Source: Bacillota bacterium (GTDB lineage: Bacteria; Bacillota; Clostridia; Christensenellales; CAG-314). Taken from it: 64,000 bases of DNA. Made by a program: the position numbers and the translations under genes. Shown here in pieces: positions 32,533 through 41,600 of this stretch; within the stretch, counting starts at the first letter, position 1, and the number at the start of each line of letters is the position of its first letter. Below the pieces are notes generated by a model. It had not been told where the DNA came from. It saw nothing but the letters and a program-made list of their open reading frames with translations, and did no database searches. The stretch spans positions 69,229-133,228 of the forward strand of contig JAEWZT010000007.1 in NCBI GenBank assembly GCA_023458375.1, written 5' to 3'.

Positions 32533-34044
32533 TTAAATAATTTCAAGGTTCTTCTTAAAGACTCTTTTAAACTCCAAAGCCCAGCGAATGGCTTCTTTTA
32601 TTTCTAAGCTTGCGTCCCCCTCAACTTCCGTTTTCATTATTACCGAGTCGCCTAAAACGTCGCAGTTTATTTCTGTAACTAACGCGCTCCGCGTTACGTC
32701 AAGTGCAACGGCAAGTTGGAGCAGAACGGCAAGTTTTTTGCTCGCCTCTAAGTCTTCGGGCGTTAAAATGGTGTTATACCTTGCCCATTCGGTGTATGAG
32801 GTATCCTCTTTGCTGTAAGCTTCGCAAATATATGACGCCAAAACTATATCGTTGTGGGGCGCGCCGTAAAGATTGGATTTAAGCAGCATATACGAGCTAT
32901 GCTTGCCGAAATCGTAAAACTTTACCACCTTTCCGCACTCGTAAAGCATACTGGCAATGCGCAGCACCTTGACGTAAGCGCGCGGGAACTTGTGCAATAC
33001 CCTAAGCTGCTTAAAAAGCTGGACGGCAAGGTTGAAGGTATGCTCGGAATGCAGGGAATCTAAATTCCATTTCCTTATTTGCGTTTGAATGGAATGACCC
33101 AAAATATCCACAATAGGCTTGTCCTGCGTCGTGGGAAGGGCGTAGTTAAACATTATGCCTTCTCTTATTCCGCAAGAGCAGCAGGTGATTTTTTTAAAGC
33201 CGGTAAAGTCCAAAAAGGCCTTTAAAGCCGCAAGCGCGCAGGGGAAAACGTCGGCTCGCGCCGCCGACAACCCCTTGATTTTGCTTGCCTTTTCAAGGTC
33301 AAAGGGCTTTATCATATTGTAAATGTAATCAAAGTCGTTATACTCTATGTGGTAGTTATGCACCATTTCCAAAGGGTATTTTTTAATTTTTCTGTTTATT
33401 TTCGCCAAAGAACGGATACTTCCCCCCACGCCAATAAGCTGGTAGTCCTCTTCAATTTCTTTTAGCCACGTTATGGGAGCCAATTGCCCCTTGACATATT
33501 CTTCAATAAGTTCGCAAGACTTTTGAGGGGTAGTTTCTTCGTTTACAAACATACCTGCAAGCGTTACGGCGCCGAAAGGCAGCACAAGGCGCTGAATAAC
33601 GTTGCGCCTGTTATATAAAACAAGCTTAATGCTTCCGCCCCCCACCTCGCAAATTACGCCTTTTGGCACTTCAATTGTATTGATTACGCCTATATAGTCG
33701 CGGTTGGCTTCCTCTTCTTCTGAAAGCACCACAAACCGCACGCCCGTAGCCGCAAACATGTCGGACAAAAACGTTTTTTGGTTTTTTGCATTGCGCACGG
33801 CGGCAGTCGTATAAGCAAGGATTTTTTCCACATTATATACGGCGCAGCGCTTTTTAAAAGCCTTTACGGTAGTTATAGCCTGCAAAACCCTTGTGGGCTT
33901 TAAGTTTCCGCCCGCTTCAGTTTCGCCCAATTTAACTTGTTCCTTAGTTTCTTCCACGACGGAAAAATACCCGCCGTCATAGACGTCGTAGATAGCCAGT
34001 CTTGCAGTATTGGAGCCTAAATCAATTAAACCTACTCTTTCCAT
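32533..34044 (-). CDS. Ppx/GppA-family phosphatase
   Basis: 503 residues. Actin-like Ppx/GppA domain at about 1-300: VGLIDLGSNTARLAIYDV, AYTTAAVRNAKNQ, GVICEVGGGSIKLVLYN, YQLIGVGGSIRSLAKI, CSCGIREGIMFNYAL. The C-terminal 190 residues are an HD-like helical domain (IASMLYECGKVVKFYDFGKH). Members hydrolyse polyphosphate or (p)ppGpp-type alarmones; which one cannot be told from sequence. Stands alone with its own terminator. Confidence 0.88.
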   Translation of the reverse strand: MERVGLIDLGSNTARLAIYDVYDGGYFSVVEETKEQVKLGETEAGGNLKPTRVLQAITTVKAFKKRCAVYNVEKILAYTTAAVRNAKNQKTFLSDMFAATGVRFVVLSEEEEANRDYIGVINTIEVPKGVICEVGGGSIKLVLYNRRNVIQRLVLPFGAVTLAGMFVNEETTPQKSCELIEEYVKGQLAPITWLKEIEEDYQLIGVGGSIRSLAKINRKIKKYPLEMVHNYHIEYNDFDYIYNMIKPFDLEKASKIKGLSAARADVFPCALAALKAFLDFTGFKKITCCSCGIREGIMFNYALPTTQDKPIVDILGHSIQTQIRKWNLDSLHSEHTFNLAVQLFKQLRVLHKFPRAYVKVLRIASMLYECGKVVKFYDFGKHSSYMLLKSNLYGAPHNDIVLASYICEAYSKEDTSYTEWARYNTILTPEDLEASKKLAVLLQLAVALDVTRSALVTEINCDVLGDSVIMKTEVEGDASLEIKEAIRWALEFKRVFKKNLEII

Positions 34045-34321
34045 TTTAATAAGTATATCCTTTTTGCATCAGTTTTTACGTTAATTTTTATGTTTTCGCC
34101 TGCCAAAAAGGCGCTACGCGCCATTCTCAACTATAATAGCATATATTATTTGGGTTGTATAGACGTTTTTGAAAAATATTCATCATTCTGCGCAAATATT
34201 TTAAGTATCGCGTCAAGCGTCAAGGGCATATAAAAGACGCAAAGGCAAACGTGAAAACAAAGGTTTGCCGCATGAATATTTTATAAAAAAGCATAAGATT
34301 TTTTTGTAAAAGCAAACGCCG

Positions 34322-34708
34322 TTAACTTTCCTCCTCTTCCTTTTTCTTAAAGCTCTTTATAGCCAAAACAAGCTGCCAAACGCCTAAACCTATTAAAAGC
34401 GCGCCGAAACAATAGCGCAAAATCTCCTGACCCACGAACTTGGTTAAATAGGCGCCCAAAACACCCGTTAAAAGTGCGGGAAAAACCAAATAACCAAGTT
34501 TGTAAGTTTTTAACAGTCCGTTTTTGGCATGGAAAATTAAAGCGGCGCCGCACATGGGTATAAAGGATATTAAGTTTATAGCCTGCACGGTGTGCTGCGA
34601 TAAGGGTAAAAAATTAAGCAGCGGTATTAGCAGCGTGCCGCCCCCCATTCCCATTCCGCCCAGTATTCCCGATAAAAACCCGAACAATATAAGCAAAAAG
34701 ATTTCCAT
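34322..34708 (-). CDS. TauE/SafE-family transporter, half-size subunit 2
   Basis: 128 residues, four predicted membrane helices. Motif GFLSGILGGMGMGGGTLLIP at the N-terminus, the glycine-rich signature of TauE/SafE (anion or sulfite exporter) proteins, then VQAINLISFIPMCGAAL. The usual protein has two such halves in one chain of about 250 residues; here they are separate genes 12 bases apart. Substrate unknown. Ends in a Lys/Glu tail. Confidence 0.8.
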   Translation of the reverse strand: MEIFLLILFGFLSGILGGMGMGGGTLLIPLLNFLPLSQHTVQAINLISFIPMCGAALIFHAKNGLLKTYKLGYLVFPALLTGVLGAYLTKFVGQEILRYCFGALLIGLGVWQLVLAIKSFKKKEEEES

Positions 34709-34720
34709 TGTTTTTTTCTC

Positions 34721-35092
34721 CTAAAAAAACATTCTTGCGCCTGCAATAAGCATTATAATGGCGAAAATGAGTTTTACCGCGCTCCCCTTTAACTTATTAA
34801 GCAGAAGCGCCCCCGTAATTCCGCCCGCCACCACCCCCAAAGTTACAAAGAGGGTGGGCTGCCATTCAACATTGCCGTTAAGATAATAAATGAGCGCCGA
34901 CAAAAGGGAGATGGGAAGTATTACAAGCATGGCTGTCGCATGCGCTTCTTTTTGATGCAAGTTAAGCACGGCAAGCAGCACCACGACCAAAAGTGTGCCT
35001 CCACCGCCGCCCAAAAAGCCGTTGATAAAACCAATTAAGATGCCCGCAATCAACAGCGCATAGCTTTGTTGTTTTCCGTATAACTGTTTCAT
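34721..35092 (-). CDS. TauE/SafE-family transporter, half-size subunit 1
   Basis: 123 residues with four membrane helices. N-terminal basic segment, then GFINGFLGGGGGTLLVVVLL and the ATAMLVILPISLLSALIYY stretch that mirrors the matching part of the downstream gene. Together the two would form a complete TauE/SafE-type transporter as a heterodimer. First gene of the pair. Confidence 0.8.
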   Translation of the reverse strand: MKQLYGKQQSYALLIAGILIGFINGFLGGGGGTLLVVVLLAVLNLHQKEAHATAMLVILPISLLSALIYYLNGNVEWQPTLFVTLGVVAGGITGALLLNKLKGSAVKLIFAIIMLIAGARMFF

Positions 35093-35188
35093 ACATTAAG
35101 TGTTGACAAATCGCGCCAAATTATATTTATTTTTTTACTATTGATTTACTTAATTTACTGTTGTAAAATTAAAACAGAGGTAAAAACA

Positions 35189-36169
35189 ATGAAAAAGATT
35201 TTGTGTTTGTTATTGGCGGTTATAACGGTTTTTTCTTTTGCCGCCTGCGGGCGGCAGGAGGCTGACGGTTTTTATAAGCAATGGATGAGTTGTATTGAGG
35301 ATGAAACGCTTTTAAAGCAAGTCGTAATACCGGGCAGCCACGATGCGGGCACAAAGGGAATGTTTTTCCTTGCCGAAACGCAGGGGGAAAGTGTGGCGGC
35401 GCAGCTTAGTAAAGGAGTAAGGTATTTGGACATAAGAGTGAGCAAAAAGAATGACGGCAGCCTTGTGATTTTCCACGGTCCAATTAAGGGGCGCAAGTTT
35501 CAAAAGGTAATTGACGAAATTACAAGTTTTATTGCCGCAAACGTTACCGAAACGCTTATACTTGATTTTCAGCACTTTGACGGGAACAGCCAAGAGGACG
35601 TAGCGCAGGCAATTGAATCAAACTGGGGGCAATATTTAATAACAAAAGACAAAGAAAAAAGCGATGCCGAGTTTTTTGACGCGCTTACGTTATCTTCTTG
35701 CAGAGGAAAGCTACTGATTTTCTGGGGGAGCGACCAAGGGGCTGAAAGAAATTGGGCGTTTAGGCGAAACAACGACGCGGGAACGCTTTCAGACACTCAG
35801 CTTGAAAGTTATTACGACGGCGACGAACACAAAAAGGGCAGCGACCATTTAATAAAATATTTAAGCAATTATATAGAAAGGTACAAAGAAAAAGATAGCG
35901 GGCTTTTCGTTTTGCAGGGGCAGTTGACCGCGCCTAAGCTTTTGGTTTCTCCCAAAAGTTTGGAAAGGAAGCACGGCGAGAATATGACGCGTTTTGTAAA
36001 GGCTCTAAAAGACAGCCCTGACCTAAACTATATAAACATAATAATGCGCGACTACATAACAAAAGGCGCCGAAAAAATTAACAGCATTTTATATTTAAAT
36101 GCTAAAAAGGGCAATGTCAAAGAAACCGCGGTTGAAAACTTTTTACGCTTAACGCAAAGCGCCGCTTAA
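35189..36169 (+). CDS. PI-PLC X-domain lipoprotein
   Basis: 326 residues from ATG 35189 (AGAGG upstream). Lipoprotein signal ending in VFSFAACGRQ (Cys about 20). The phosphatidylinositol-specific phospholipase C X domain is visible: VVIPGSHDAGTKGM with the first catalytic His, RYLDIRVSKKNDGSLVIFHG with the second His, LILDFQHFDG, and KLLIFWGSDQG. Relatives cleave phosphoinositides or GPI-anchors; here it would sit outside the cell membrane. TTGACA at 35103-35108 may be its -35 box. Monocistronic, divergent from the TauE/SafE pair. Substrate unknown. Confidence 0.82.
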   Translation: MKKILCLLLAVITVFSFAACGRQEADGFYKQWMSCIEDETLLKQVVIPGSHDAGTKGMFFLAETQGESVAAQLSKGVRYLDIRVSKKNDGSLVIFHGPIKGRKFQKVIDEITSFIAANVTETLILDFQHFDGNSQEDVAQAIESNWGQYLITKDKEKSDAEFFDALTLSSCRGKLLIFWGSDQGAERNWAFRRNNDAGTLSDTQLESYYDGDEHKKGSDHLIKYLSNYIERYKEKDSGLFVLQGQLTAPKLLVSPKSLERKHGENMTRFVKALKDSPDLNYINIIMRDYITKGAEKINSILYLNAKKGNVKETAVENFLRLTQSAA

Positions 36170-36409
36170 TATGCACATGCAATAAAATATCAAAAAAACT
36201 ACCGTTTTTAATTATTTTAAAAATGCAGAAACGGACGGTTAAAAACAACCAAAATAAGCCACGCAATTTTTTTCAAAAAATAAAACGCTTACAGGGCTTA
36301 AAACTTAAAGGCGACTAATTACAAAAACATATATTTTTGCGTAGTTTAAAATATAGTGTATAAGATAAAATATAGGATAGTGTTAGAATACAAAAGCTTC
36401 AAAAATATA

Positions 36410-36928
36410 TCAATATTTTATGTCTTTTAATGCGTCTAAAATCTCTGCCGTAACTTTTTTCGCGCTTTTGCCGTCGGAAACAATCGTTATGTCGGCGTAT
36501 TTTTCGTATAAAGGCTTGCGGGAACTGAGAACTTCTTCTATTTTTTCTACGGTAAGAGGAGAAAAAAGCGGTCGGACAACGCCCGATTTTTTTATCCTCG
36601 CGTAGCAAGTTTTTGCGCAGCAGGACAAATAAACTATGTAGCAAGTTTTTTGAATTTCGCGCATAACCTTTTCGTCAAGCACCGCGCCGCCGCCCAAAGA
36701 TATTACCGCCTTGTCAAAGATGCAGGCGCACTCCGCGCTTTGCGCTTCAAGCTCGCGAAAACTCCCCTCGCCGTAAAGGGAAATGATTTCGCTTATCTTT
36801 TGCCCCCGCATAAACTCAACGTATTCGTCGGTATCAAAGGACAAATATCCTATCTGGGGGGCAAGCAGCTTTGCCGCAGTTGTCTTGCCCGCGCCCGCCA
36901 TGCCTATTATCGCTATGTTTTCTTTCAT
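36410..36928 (-). CDS. aroK: Shikimate kinase
   Basis: 172 residues. P-loop IAIIGMAGAGKTTAAKLLAP; substrate site FDTDEYVEF; EAQSAECACIFDKAVISLGGGAV with the GGG motif; lid around RPLFSPLTVEKIEEVLSSRKPLY. Phosphorylates shikimate. Last gene of the aro run, 138 bases after aroQ. Confidence 0.92.
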   Translation of the reverse strand: MKENIAIIGMAGAGKTTAAKLLAPQIGYLSFDTDEYVEFMRGQKISEIISLYGEGSFRELEAQSAECACIFDKAVISLGGGAVLDEKVMREIQKTCYIVYLSCCAKTCYARIKKSGVVRPLFSPLTVEKIEEVLSSRKPLYEKYADITIVSDGKSAKKVTAEILDALKDIKY

Positions 36929-37066
36929 TTCTTATCGCCGTTTTTTTATTTTAGTCTTTGACCCGCAAACTGCCGTCTTGCGGCAAAAGATTTGAATAAT
37001 TCACTCTTACGGGTTTTGTTGCATTTTATACGGTTACGGTTAATTTTAATTTTATCGTTATTTGCT

Positions 37067-37495
37067 TTATTGGTTTTTTAGGCGGTCGGCAAAATAATCC
37101 ACCGCCTCAAAATAGCTTTTTTCTTTTTTGCCCATAAAACACGCCTTAACGACGCCCTCTAACACGCGGATTTTGCGGAAATCCTCTCTCTTAGTTATGT
37201 CGGAAAGGTGAACTTCAACTGCCGCGGGGGCGCACTCAACGGCGTCCCTAATTGCGTAACTGTAATGGGAGTAAGCGCCGGCGTTGAGTATAATTCCGTC
37301 AGCTTTTGCGTTGTGAAGAGCGTCTATAATTTCCCCCTCGCAGTTGCTTTGAAAAAACTCCGTTTTTATTCCTTTTTCCTGCGCGTATGCCTCTACGGCT
37401 GCGTTAATTTCTTTTAAAGTTAAGCTGCCGTAAAGCGTTTTGTCTCTTTTGCCAAGCATATTGAGGTTAGCGCCGTTTATTATCAGCAATTTCAT
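37067..37495 (-). CDS. aroQ: 3-dehydroquinate dehydratase, type II
   Basis: 142 residues starting at ATG 37493-37495, inside the end of aroE (29-base overlap). Signature MKLLIINGANLNMLGKRD with the catalytic loop, then FQSNCEGEIIDALHNA, ILNAGAYSHYSYAIRDA and VEVHLSDITKREDFRK with the catalytic His. Dodecameric dehydratase of the shikimate pathway. Ribosome-binding site GGAG lies inside aroE. Confidence 0.95.
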   Translation of the reverse strand: MKLLIINGANLNMLGKRDKTLYGSLTLKEINAAVEAYAQEKGIKTEFFQSNCEGEIIDALHNAKADGIILNAGAYSHYSYAIRDAVECAPAAVEVHLSDITKREDFRKIRVLEGVVKACFMGKKEKSYFEAVDYFADRLKNQ

Positions 37496-38231
37496 GTAAA
37501 AATTCTCCGTATCGGTAGTTTGCGTCGGCAAGTTCTTTGTTAAAAAAAAGTTTGTAAGCTGTTAAGCCCTGAAAATAAAGCATGGCAAGTCCGTTGATTG
37601 CCGCGACATTTTTTTCCTTTGCGCATTTAAGCAGCGCGCTTTCTTCTTTGTAATCGGCGTCAAAAACGAACCTGCTTGAAGCGATTTGCTCGGTGGTAAT
37701 CAAGCTTAATTCCTTTTGGGGAGGAATAAAGGAAAGGATTCCCTCCGCGTCGCCCTTAAAGGGTGTAAGGCTTAACTCTTTTTCCAACGCCTTTGCTTTT
37801 TGGGCGTCTCTGCTGACGACGTTAATCAATGCACCTTCCTTTGACAATGCTTGACAAGCGCTATACGCCGCTCCCCCTGCGCCGACAATTAACAGTTTTG
37901 CCCCTTTAATGCCTATGCCGAAATGATTTAGCGCCAGCGCCAAACCTTTTCCGTCGGTAGAAGCGCATACCGCGCCTTGCGGCGTGTTTACAATTGTGTT
38001 AATTGAACCATTTAAACTATATAGGCGCGCCGCCCTAAACTTAAAGGGCGCAGTGATATTGACTCCGTCAAAGCTTTCAATGGCGTCTTTAAGCGACTGC
38101 CCGTCGGCGTTTTTGTCAAGTGAAAAAGTTGAATACTCGCAGGCTTCTCCGCCGATTTTTTGGAAAAATTTATAAAGTAGAGGAGATAGGCTGCCGCTGA
38201 CATTACTTCCTATAAGAGCAAGTTTTTTCAT
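37467..38231 (-). CDS. aroE: Shikimate dehydrogenase
   Basis: 254 residues, a little short. Substrate loop LIGSNVSGSLSPLLYKFF, catalytic region FDGVNITAPFKFRAA (the usual Lys-x-x-Asp pair: Lys in PFK, Asp in CASTDGKGLALAL), and the NADP-binding LLIVGAGGAAYSACQAL. Reduces 3-dehydroshikimate. Lies 102 bases after aroA. Confidence 0.92.
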   Translation of the reverse strand: MKKLALIGSNVSGSLSPLLYKFFQKIGGEACEYSTFSLDKNADGQSLKDAIESFDGVNITAPFKFRAARLYSLNGSINTIVNTPQGAVCASTDGKGLALALNHFGIGIKGAKLLIVGAGGAAYSACQALSKEGALINVVSRDAQKAKALEKELSLTPFKGDAEGILSFIPPQKELSLITTEQIASSRFVFDADYKEESALLKCAKEKNVAAINGLAMLYFQGLTAYKLFFNKELADANYRYGEFLHEIADNKRR

Positions 38232-38333
38232 TTCAAGTTCCTTTAATGTGTTAAGCGCAAAAGCGTTTAGTTTATAATTATTTTGTTTTTACGAGTTAAT
38301 AAGGCTGTTTTGATTTTTGCAACGCCGACGCTC

Positions 38334-39590
38334 TCAACCTCTTATGCGCCTTTTGATAAACTTTAAAGAGGCGGGGCTTGAAATGCCTATGCAAGCAACG
38401 TCGTCAATTTCCGCGCCTTTTTTTGAAAGAGCGGCAATGACGGCAGAAGTCAAAGCTATACGGTGGTCGCCGTATGTTTTTATTGCGCCGCCGTTATTTT
38501 CCCCGCCTTTGCAAAATATTGCGTCGGAAGAAAATCCGCAGTCAAAACCCACGGAATTGAGCATTTCGGCAGTGCTTTTTATCCTGTTGCTTTCCTTGCC
38601 GGCAAGACGGCTTAGCCCCTCCATTTCAAAGGCTGAGTTTACATTTGCCAGCAAAAAACAAAGCAGCGGAACTTCGTCTATCAAAGCGCTTAAAGGCTCT
38701 TGAAAGCCCTTTAAGGGGCTTAAACTGCTCTTTTTAACAGTTATGTCGGCGTATTCTTCAAAACCGTTGCTTTTAAGAGATGTAATTGCGACGTTTGCGC
38801 CGCAAGAATCAAGCACTCTCAAAAAGCCCGTGCGCAAAGGATTTACAAGCACTTTTTTGACCTTTGTTTTGCCTTTAAAGGCGGCAAGCGCCATGTAATA
38901 ATACGCCGTAGAAATGTCGTTTGGAATAAAAACTTTTTTGCCTAGCGGCACATGGGGAGTAATATAAACGCTGCCGACATCCCTTGCAATTAGGCTGTGC
39001 GAGGGGGCAAAAAAGGACAGAATCCTTTCGGTATGGTCGCGCGTCTTTTCATCTTCGCGTATTACGCTTTGACCTTTTGCAAAAAGCGCCGCAAGCATTA
39101 CGCAGCTTTTAGTTTGCGCCGAATTGTCTTTTACGGTATAGTCTGCGGCCTTTAAGGTTGAGGGCAAAATCTTAAAAAGTGCGCCCTCCTGCATGACGAT
39201 TTGCGCGCCCATCTCTTCAAGGGCGGCAAGCATATTCATAGGTCTTTTGCTCAAAGACTTATCGCCCAAAAAGACCGCCTCTACGCCTATGCCCGCCGCC
39301 GCGCCCGCAAGCAAGCGCGCCGTAGTGCCGCTGTTTTGGCAGTCTAATATCACGCTCTTGGGAGGATTTATTATAGGCTTAACATATGCTGTTTTCCCGA
39401 TAATTTTAATTTTTGCGCCTAGCGTTATAAGGCAGTTTACGGTGGTAAGGACGTCGCGGCATAAAGAAATATTTTGCAACACGCTTTTGCCTTTTGAAAG
39501 CGCCGCCACAATCAAAAGACGGTGGGATAAAGATTTGTCGCCCTCCGCCTTGGGGTTTAAATTAAATTTTTCTATCGGTTTAAAAAACAT
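38334..39590 (-). CDS. aroA: 3-phosphoshikimate 1-carboxyvinyltransferase (EPSP synthase)
   Basis: 418 residues. N-terminal AEGDKSLSHRLLIVAALSKG (PEP and shikimate-3-phosphate binding), VILDCQNSGTTARLLAGAAA, KSCVMLAALFAKGQSVI, TRDHTERIL, and PNDISTAYYYMALAA. The first residues before GDKS are slightly degenerate (LNPKAEGDKS). Overlaps aroB by 11 bases. Confidence 0.95.
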   Translation of the reverse strand: MFFKPIEKFNLNPKAEGDKSLSHRLLIVAALSKGKSVLQNISLCRDVLTTVNCLITLGAKIKIIGKTAYVKPIINPPKSVILDCQNSGTTARLLAGAAAGIGVEAVFLGDKSLSKRPMNMLAALEEMGAQIVMQEGALFKILPSTLKAADYTVKDNSAQTKSCVMLAALFAKGQSVIREDEKTRDHTERILSFFAPSHSLIARDVGSVYITPHVPLGKKVFIPNDISTAYYYMALAAFKGKTKVKKVLVNPLRTGFLRVLDSCGANVAITSLKSNGFEEYADITVKKSSLSPLKGFQEPLSALIDEVPLLCFLLANVNSAFEMEGLSRLAGKESNRIKSTAEMLNSVGFDCGFSSDAIFCKGGENNGGAIKTYGDHRIALTSAVIAALSKKGAEIDDVACIGISSPASLKFIKRRIRG

Positions 39591-40533
39591 GGCTCAAAAA
39601 CTCTTTTAACTGCGCCGCCGTCAAAATTTTGTTTGCGGTGCAGTAATTTCCCGCGTAAAGCTCAAAGGAAATGCCGCCGCGGTTCTTTTTATCATTTTCG
39701 CACAGTCTTATCGCTTTGTCAATATTGAGGGATTTTATCGGCTCAACAAGGCGCATAATTTTGTCAAGTGAGCTAAAAAACGTTTCTTCGTCAATTAAGC
39801 CCAATTTATTAGAAAGTTTCAGTTCGTAATAAAGCCCTTGCAGCACCGCTTTGCCGTGAGGGATTTTATAGATTATTTCAAAGGCGTGAGCTAATGTATG
39901 CCCCAAATTAAGCGCGCGCCGTGCGCCTTTGTCGTAATAATCCTGCGCCGTTATTTGGCTTTTATAGCTTACGCAAGCCTCAATTAACTCACGGGAAGGT
40001 ATTTTTAAAGGTTTTTCAAGTGAATAGCAGGCATAAAGCTTGTCAATTTTTTGACTTAAAAAAGTGTATTTCACAATTTCGCCCAGTCCGCTTATAATTT
40101 CGCGCTCGTTAAGCGTTTCAAGCAGCTTTAAGTCAATTATCACTTCGCCGTCGTAAAAAGTGCCCACCGCGTTTTTAACTTTGCAAACGTTTATCGCAGT
40201 TTTGCCTCCTACCGCCCCGTCAACGGCGGCAAGCAAAGTGGCGGGGACTTTAACGATATTTATTCCTCTTTTATAAATTGAAGAAACAAAACTCACCGCG
40301 TCAATAAGCGAACCGCCCCCCACGGCAACAAGCGTTAAACCTCGCGAAAAGTTTTTTTCAAGCAGCAGCTTTACAAGCTTTTGCACAAAGGAAAAACTTT
40401 TTAGTTTTTCGCCGCCCTTAACTTGCAGGTGCAGGTCTTTGGGAATATTTTCCAATTTCACCGCCTTGTCGGTAACGAAAAAATGTTCTCCCCCAAATTC
40501 GGCGGTATTAAACTCTTTAAAAATTACGTTCAC
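39580..40533 (-). CDS. aroB: 3-dehydroquinate synthase
   Basis: 317 residues against the usual 345-365; the N-terminal Rossmann part is abbreviated. Core motifs are intact: LVAVGGGSLIDAVSFVSSIY, KVPATLLAAVDGAVGGKTAI, SGLGEIVKYTFL with the metal-binding Glu, and ALNLGHTLAHAFE / KIPHGKAVLQGL with the metal-binding His residues. Overlaps aroC by four bases. Confidence 0.92.
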   Translation of the reverse strand: MNVIFKEFNTAEFGGEHFFVTDKAVKLENIPKDLHLQVKGGEKLKSFSFVQKLVKLLLEKNFSRGLTLVAVGGGSLIDAVSFVSSIYKRGINIVKVPATLLAAVDGAVGGKTAINVCKVKNAVGTFYDGEVIIDLKLLETLNEREIISGLGEIVKYTFLSQKIDKLYACYSLEKPLKIPSRELIEACVSYKSQITAQDYYDKGARRALNLGHTLAHAFEIIYKIPHGKAVLQGLYYELKLSNKLGLIDEETFFSSLDKIMRLVEPIKSLNIDKAIRLCENDKKNRGGISFELYAGNYCTANKILTAAQLKEFLSHVF

Positions 40534-41576
40534 AGCCTGCCCTCTCTCTCAATAACTTGAAGTATAAGCATGGCAAGCATATTTTCCGCAATTACGCCGA
40601 TGTTGCCTACCACGCATGTGTCGCTCCTTTCAAAGTGGGAATAACAGGGCTGCCGCGTTACAATGTCATAAGTTAAAAGCCCCTTAACGGAAGGAATGGG
40701 CTTGACCGCAAGGTTTATTACAACGGGCGCCCCCGTTGAAAGTCCCCCCGTTATGCCGCCGCAATTATTTGTGGCGTAAGATATATTTCCGCCCTCAACT
40801 TTAAAGTAGTCCGCCGCCTGCGCGCCCGAAAGAGAGCAAAGCTCAAAAGCTTCCCCTATTTCTACGCCTTTAACAGAGGGGATTGCGGCAAGCTTATAAA
40901 AAATAAGCGCGTCAAGCCTTTTTTCGTAGTTGTATATTTCGCCTAGCCCGGCGGGCAGTCCGCGGCATTCAACGCGCGCAACGCCCCCAAGCGTGTCGCC
41001 CTCTTGCCTCGCTTTGTCAATCAAGGCTACAACTCGTGCTTCTTTTTGACTGTCGGGAAAGCGCAAAAGACTGTTTTCAATTTCTTCCTTTGTATATTCT
41101 TGCCTTTTTGCGCCAATGCCCCCTATTGAAGAGGCATAACTTAAAAAGGTTATGCCTTTTTCGCTTAGTATCTGCTTTGCCACAGCGCCCGCAAGCACAT
41201 GCGGAAGGGTGTTTCTGCCGCTCGCAAGCTCGGCGGCTTTCCTTGCGTCAAGCATGTCAAACTTTACGCACCCCGCAAAGTCCGCGTGTCCGCTTCTTAA
41301 CGCGGTAATAGGCGGCTTTTCTTTGAACCTGCCGTCGCCGTTTTTAACAAAAAGTTCCAACACGCCCCCGTCGCTTTTGCCCTTTTTAATTCCCCTTTTA
41401 ACGATTATCTCGTTTTTTTCCATACTTTGGCGCGCGCTTCTGCCGTAGCCTTGCTGCCTGTGCTTTAACTCAACGCAAAGAGAGGGTATATCAATTTGAT
41501 ACCCCTCCTTTAAGCCGTAAATCCTTACGCCCATAACTTTGCTGTGGCTTGTGCCGTAAACCTTGTATTTTATCAT
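40530..41576 (-). CDS. aroC: Chorismate synthase, divergent
   Basis: 348 residues. It is recognised by SGHADFAGCVKFDMLDARKA, TLPHVLAGAVAKQIL, ECRGLPAGLGEIYNYEKRLD, the GISTG-like GGITGGLSTGAPVVINLAVK and VTRQPCYSHFERSDTCVV. The usual N-terminal GESHG motif reads YGTSHSKVMG and the following Arg-rich loop differs (LKHRQQGYGRSARQSMEKNE). An FMN-dependent enzyme that makes chorismate; this seems a distant but complete member. Starts 24 bases after the metallo-beta-lactamase gene. Confidence 0.85.
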   Translation of the reverse strand: MIKYKVYGTSHSKVMGVRIYGLKEGYQIDIPSLCVELKHRQQGYGRSARQSMEKNEIIVKRGIKKGKSDGGVLELFVKNGDGRFKEKPPITALRSGHADFAGCVKFDMLDARKAAELASGRNTLPHVLAGAVAKQILSEKGITFLSYASSIGGIGAKRQEYTKEEIENSLLRFPDSQKEARVVALIDKARQEGDTLGGVARVECRGLPAGLGEIYNYEKRLDALIFYKLAAIPSVKGVEIGEAFELCSLSGAQAADYFKVEGGNISYATNNCGGITGGLSTGAPVVINLAVKPIPSVKGLLTYDIVTRQPCYSHFERSDTCVVGNIGVIAENMLAMLILQVIEREGRL

Positions 41577-41600
41577 TGGCTTATCTTAATTTTATCCTTT

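Noticed and set aside
41577..41600. T-box or other leader before aroC
   Set aside because: Only 24 bases separate aroC from the preceding gene; no space for a leader.
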